From: Sphaerochaeta sp.
GTDB lineage: Bacteria; Spirochaetota; Spirochaetia; Sphaerochaetales; Sphaerochaetaceae
Reading direction: 5' to 3'
Length of the DNA: 8,524 bases
Assembly (NCBI GenBank): GCA_003456855.1
Contig: DMOO01000042.1
Span: 1 to 8,524, forward strand
Both the position numbers and the translations under genes were made by a program. The notes beneath the pieces were generated by a model. The model searched no databases, was not told where the DNA came from, and was given only the letters and a program-made list of their open reading frames with translations. Shown here piece after piece: positions 6,325 through 8,524 of this stretch (position 1 is its first letter; every line of letters begins with the position of its first letter).

Positions 6325-7533
6325 ATGAAAAAGCTATTTGTAATCTTGCTTCTTGTCTCCCTTGTCATGGGAGCTGTCTTTGCTCAGTCAATCTCTGAGA
6401 ACCCGGAGGGCATGAAGCGTGTCATCATACTGAACAACGCCTTTGAGGGACTCGAGGAAACAAGACAGTGCTATAACGCAAAGGAATGGCACAAGAGCTA
6501 TAACCTCGGTGAGATCATCGATGCAAACTTCTGGTTCACACCAGCTGACGATGCAACAGTCACAGTCATGGCATATGCAGATCTCTACACTGACACATGC
6601 GATCTTGCAACATTCCGCGGAAAGTACGTCAGCTTCGTCAAGGACAATCCTGCCTACGACTACGACCTGTTCGTCGGTCCAAACCAGAAAGAGTCCTCAG
6701 ATGTCTGGTACAAGGGTTGGGCGATCATCGGAAACGAGGCCCTGGTCTTCATGCCGACAGAGGGAATCGAGGATCTTCTCTACTATGCTGAGAACATTGG
6801 TCTTGTCCCTGCAACAGGATTCATCTTCGAGTCCGTCTCCGGAGAGAGCGTGACACTCACAGCAGCACAACTTGCTGATGCAAAGATCGTCTATGAGGGC
6901 GATGTCATCACACTGGTCTGCGGCGAGACAAAGCTTGCAAACGTCAAGAGCGTTACAGTCGAGGGCGTCACAAAGGATTCCAAGAATCTGGGCGAGGGTG
7001 TCTACCGCATGATCATGGCACTGAATGCTGACGGAGTCTACGGAGTCGAGGCACCATATCTTCAGAACAGAGCTGGAACATGGTATCCAACAGCAAAGAC
7101 TGCTTCACACAAGTTTGCAGGATGCTACTCAGTTGCTGAGATGTTCGCAAAGTTCGACGTCACACCATGCGCTGGTGTCCAGGTCATCTCCTATGCTGAC
7201 GGCTACGCCAGAGAAGAGGAGTACGAGCACTTCACAAAGAAGTTCATCGGCTGGCATGCAACAGGTGAGTACATCACAATGGGCCAGGAGCAGGCAAGAA
7301 AGGAGGATGCAGTATACAACGCAGGTTACTACATCCTTACAGACGATGCCTTCGTATACATCCCAGAGACCGGACTCAAGGTCGCTGATGCCTTCGAGAA
7401 GGTCGGAATGGCTGAGGTTGTCCAGTACAAGCTCACTTATGCAGACGGCAAGGTCGAGCTCAAGTATGCCGAGGAAGTCGCCGATCTGGTGCTTGCAGCT
7501 GACAGCACACTGGTTTCCATCGAAGCTAATTGA
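6325..7533 (+). CDS. Exported two-repeat protein of unknown function
   Basis: I do not recognise this family. The 402-residue product begins with a clear signal peptide: two lysines, a hydrophobic core and a likely cleavage after VFA at residue 20. There is no lipobox Cys and no further membrane helix, so it should be periplasmic or outside the cell. The mature part contains two diverged copies of one module (about residues 30-200 and 227-402), and five cysteines (49, 92, 199, 267, 282). The layout of each copy (a Y-x-L/V-x-E segment, a strand ending in YAD-x-Y, a strand with PxxG, then a charged beta tail) faintly recalls the sulfite-oxidase-like molybdopterin-binding fold, but no cofactor Cys motif is evident. 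Codon use is strongly biased: 22 of 26 Thr codons are ACA. With its own promoter, strong ribosome site and terminator, it is probably an abundant, single-gene transcript. Confidence 0.85.
   Translation: MKKLFVILLLVSLVMGAVFAQSISENPEGMKRVIILNNAFEGLEETRQCYNAKEWHKSYNLGEIIDANFWFTPADDATVTVMAYADLYTDTCDLATFRGKYVSFVKDNPAYDYDLFVGPNQKESSDVWYKGWAIIGNEALVFMPTEGIEDLLYYAENIGLVPATGFIFESVSGESVTLTAAQLADAKIVYEGDVITLVCGETKLANVKSVTVEGVTKDSKNLGEGVYRMIMALNADGVYGVEAPYLQNRAGTWYPTAKTASHKFAGCYSVAEMFAKFDVTPCAGVQVISYADGYAREEEYEHFTKKFIGWHATGEYITMGQEQARKEDAVYNAGYYILTDDAFVYIPETGLKVADAFEKVGMAEVVQYKLTYADGKVELKYAEEVADLVLAADSTLVSIEAN
6412..7530 (+). repeat. Internal protein-level duplication within the exported protein
   Basis: Copy 1 spans about residues 30-200 (bases 6412-6924) and copy 2 about 227-402 (7003-7530). 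Anchors pair in order: RVIILNN with RMIMALN; SYNLGEI with CYSVAEM; VMAYADLY with VISYADGY; EALVFMPTEGI with DAFVYIPETGL; ENIGL with EKVGM; SVTLTAAQLAD with KVELKYAEEVAD. Residue offsets stay between 197 and 209. The copies are recognisable at protein level only; I saw no long DNA-level identity, so the duplication is old. Confidence 0.7.
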
Positions 7534-7557
7534 GTCAACAACTGATTTCTACAAGGT

Positions 7558-7594
7558 GACTGTCACAGCATCATACTGTGGCAGTCCCTTTTTT
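7558..7594 (+). terminator. Rho-independent terminator after the exported protein
   Basis: An 11-bp stem (7558-7568 with 7576-7586, all paired apart from one T-G wobble) and a 7-base loop are followed by CC and six T residues (7589-7594). It starts 24 bases after the stop of the exported protein. Its T tract ends 13 bases before the next ATG, leaving no room for a normal promoter between them. Confidence 0.85.
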
Positions 7595-7607
7595 AAAGAG
7601 GTTTGAA

Positions 7608-8524
7608 ATGAAGAAAACAACAAAGCTAATTGCCTTTGCACTTCTGCTTGTTCTTGTTCTCTGTGGCTGTTCCAAGGCTGACTCCACAAGTTCACAGAGC
7701 TCTGCGGCCACCACAACACAGACCGCACAGGTGCAGGAAAGCGTTGCCTCCACAGAGGTCCAGCAAGAGGCACAGCCTGTAGTCGAAGAGGTTGTCGAAA
7801 CCCCTGTAGTCTACGATTTTCCCAGTGACATTTTCGGCACTGGTGCCGTCGGTGCAAACGGAGCTGCCGCTTGTGCAAGTCCGATTGCGGCACAGATTGC
7901 CGTTGACATAATGGAGCGTGGCGGAAACGCCATCGACGCAGCTGTTGGCATGATCTATGCCGTTGGACTGCTTGAGCCGGCCGCAAGTGGAGTCGGTGGA
8001 GCAGGCCAGATGACCATCTACCTTGCTGACCAGAACAAGTACGTCAACATCGAGTACATGACCCAGGCCCCTGGCGCCGCAATCGCCGGAGAGATCGAGA
8101 CATCAAGCTCTGACAATCCTCCTCAGGTCACGTCAATCGCCATCCCTGGTGTCGTCCACGGAACACTCACTGCACTGGAGACATGGGGAACAATGACAGC
8201 CAGAGAGGTTCTCCAGCCTGTCATCGACCTTGCCAGAAACGGCTTCCCGGTAACCGAGAGATGGAACACCAACATCGAGGGACGTTACGCAAACCTCAGC
8301 GCCTATGACTACACACTGGGCCTGTACACCGATGAGGGCTTCCTGTACAGCGTGGGCGACACAGTCAAGAACAAGGACCTTGCAAATACGTTGGAGATCA
8401 TTGCAGACCAGGGAATCAAGGGCTTCTACGACAGCGAGTTCACAGACAAGATGGTCGACTACATCCAGAGCCTTGGTGGAGTTCTGACCCACGAGGATTT
8501 CGCACAGTACTCTTCGGTCATCCG
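7608..8524 (+). CDS. Gamma-glutamyltransferase family lipoprotein (3' partial)
   Basis: GGT enzymes are Ntn-hydrolases that cleave gamma-glutamyl bonds, for example in glutathione, outside the cytoplasm. The ATG at 7608 has AAGAGG at 7596-7601 six bases upstream; 305 codons are visible and the frame runs off the window. A lipoprotein signal ends in LCGC with Cys21 as the lipidated residue. A Ser/Thr/Gln/Glu-rich linker (about 24-68) follows, then the GGT large-subunit fold: ASPIAAQIAVDIMERGGNAIDAA (90-112), EPAASGVGGAGQMTIY (123-138), AIPGVVHG (178-185), EVLQPVIDLARNGFPVTE, and GDTVKNKDLANTLEIIADQG through LTHEDFAQY. The usual D/E-x-R-E-x-AP stretch reads EYMTQAP: the Arg that binds the gamma-glutamyl carboxylate (E. 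coli R114) appears to be M151. The autoprocessing Thr lies beyond the window. The family is clear; glutathione as substrate is doubtful. Confidence 0.88.
   Translation, partial: MKKTTKLIAFALLLVLVLCGCSKADSTSSQSSAATTTQTAQVQESVASTEVQQEAQPVVEEVVETPVVYDFPSDIFGTGAVGANGAAACASPIAAQIAVDIMERGGNAIDAAVGMIYAVGLLEPAASGVGGAGQMTIYLADQNKYVNIEYMTQAPGAAIAGEIETSSSDNPPQVTSIAIPGVVHGTLTALETWGTMTAREVLQPVIDLARNGFPVTERWNTNIEGRYANLSAYDYTLGLYTDEGFLYSVGDTVKNKDLANTLEIIADQGIKGFYDSEFTDKMVDYIQSLGGVLTHEDFAQYSSVI

Overview
The window looks like chromosomal DNA of a Gram-negative-type bacterium with roughly 50-55% GC. Signal peptides, a lipoprotein signal, a SecDF pair and the operon content would fit a spirochaete (Sphaerochaeta/Treponema-like), but that assignment is inference from overall protein character. 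There is no 16S or other decisive marker, and no transposon, phage gene, CRISPR array, tRNA or rRNA was seen.

Bases 1-5383 hold five tightly packed + strand genes: secD (5' part outside the window), secF, ispH, an M32 (Taq-type) metallocarboxypeptidase and a pgsA-type CDP-alcohol phosphatidyltransferase. Starts and stops overlap or lie within 17 bases, so this is almost certainly one operon. Four of the five genes serve the envelope: SecD/SecF pull secreted proteins across the membrane, IspH makes the isoprenoid precursors of lipid carriers and quinones, and PgsA commits CDP-diacylglycerol to phosphatidylglycerol. The carboxypeptidase is probably a cytosolic peptide-recycling enzyme. A hairpin with a T-rich tail 38 bases past pgsA probably ends the transcript, although it lies inside the convergent next gene.

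Bases 5384-6184 (minus strand) hold a CitC-like nucleotidyltransferase. It has the C-terminal ligase domain of citrate lyase ligase but lacks the N-terminal acetyltransferase domain. The reading frame continues a short way upstream with CitC-like sequence and then runs into stops in an AT-rich gap, so it looks N-terminally truncated. No other citrate lyase gene is visible.

Bases 6185-6324 are an AT-rich control region with a good sigma-70-type promoter and a strong ribosome binding site. They drive a 402-residue exported protein of unknown function, made of two diverged copies of one module of about 175 residues and with strongly biased codon use, which suggests abundance. A strong terminator follows. 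Just 13 bases after its T tract begins a lipoprotein of the gamma-glutamyltransferase family, cut by the window end. No separate promoter for it is apparent, so it may depend on read-through.

The least explained item is the duplicated exported protein together with the terminator-separated GGT-like lipoprotein. The most specific molecular oddity is an Asp-to-Asn change at the proton-pathway position of SecF.
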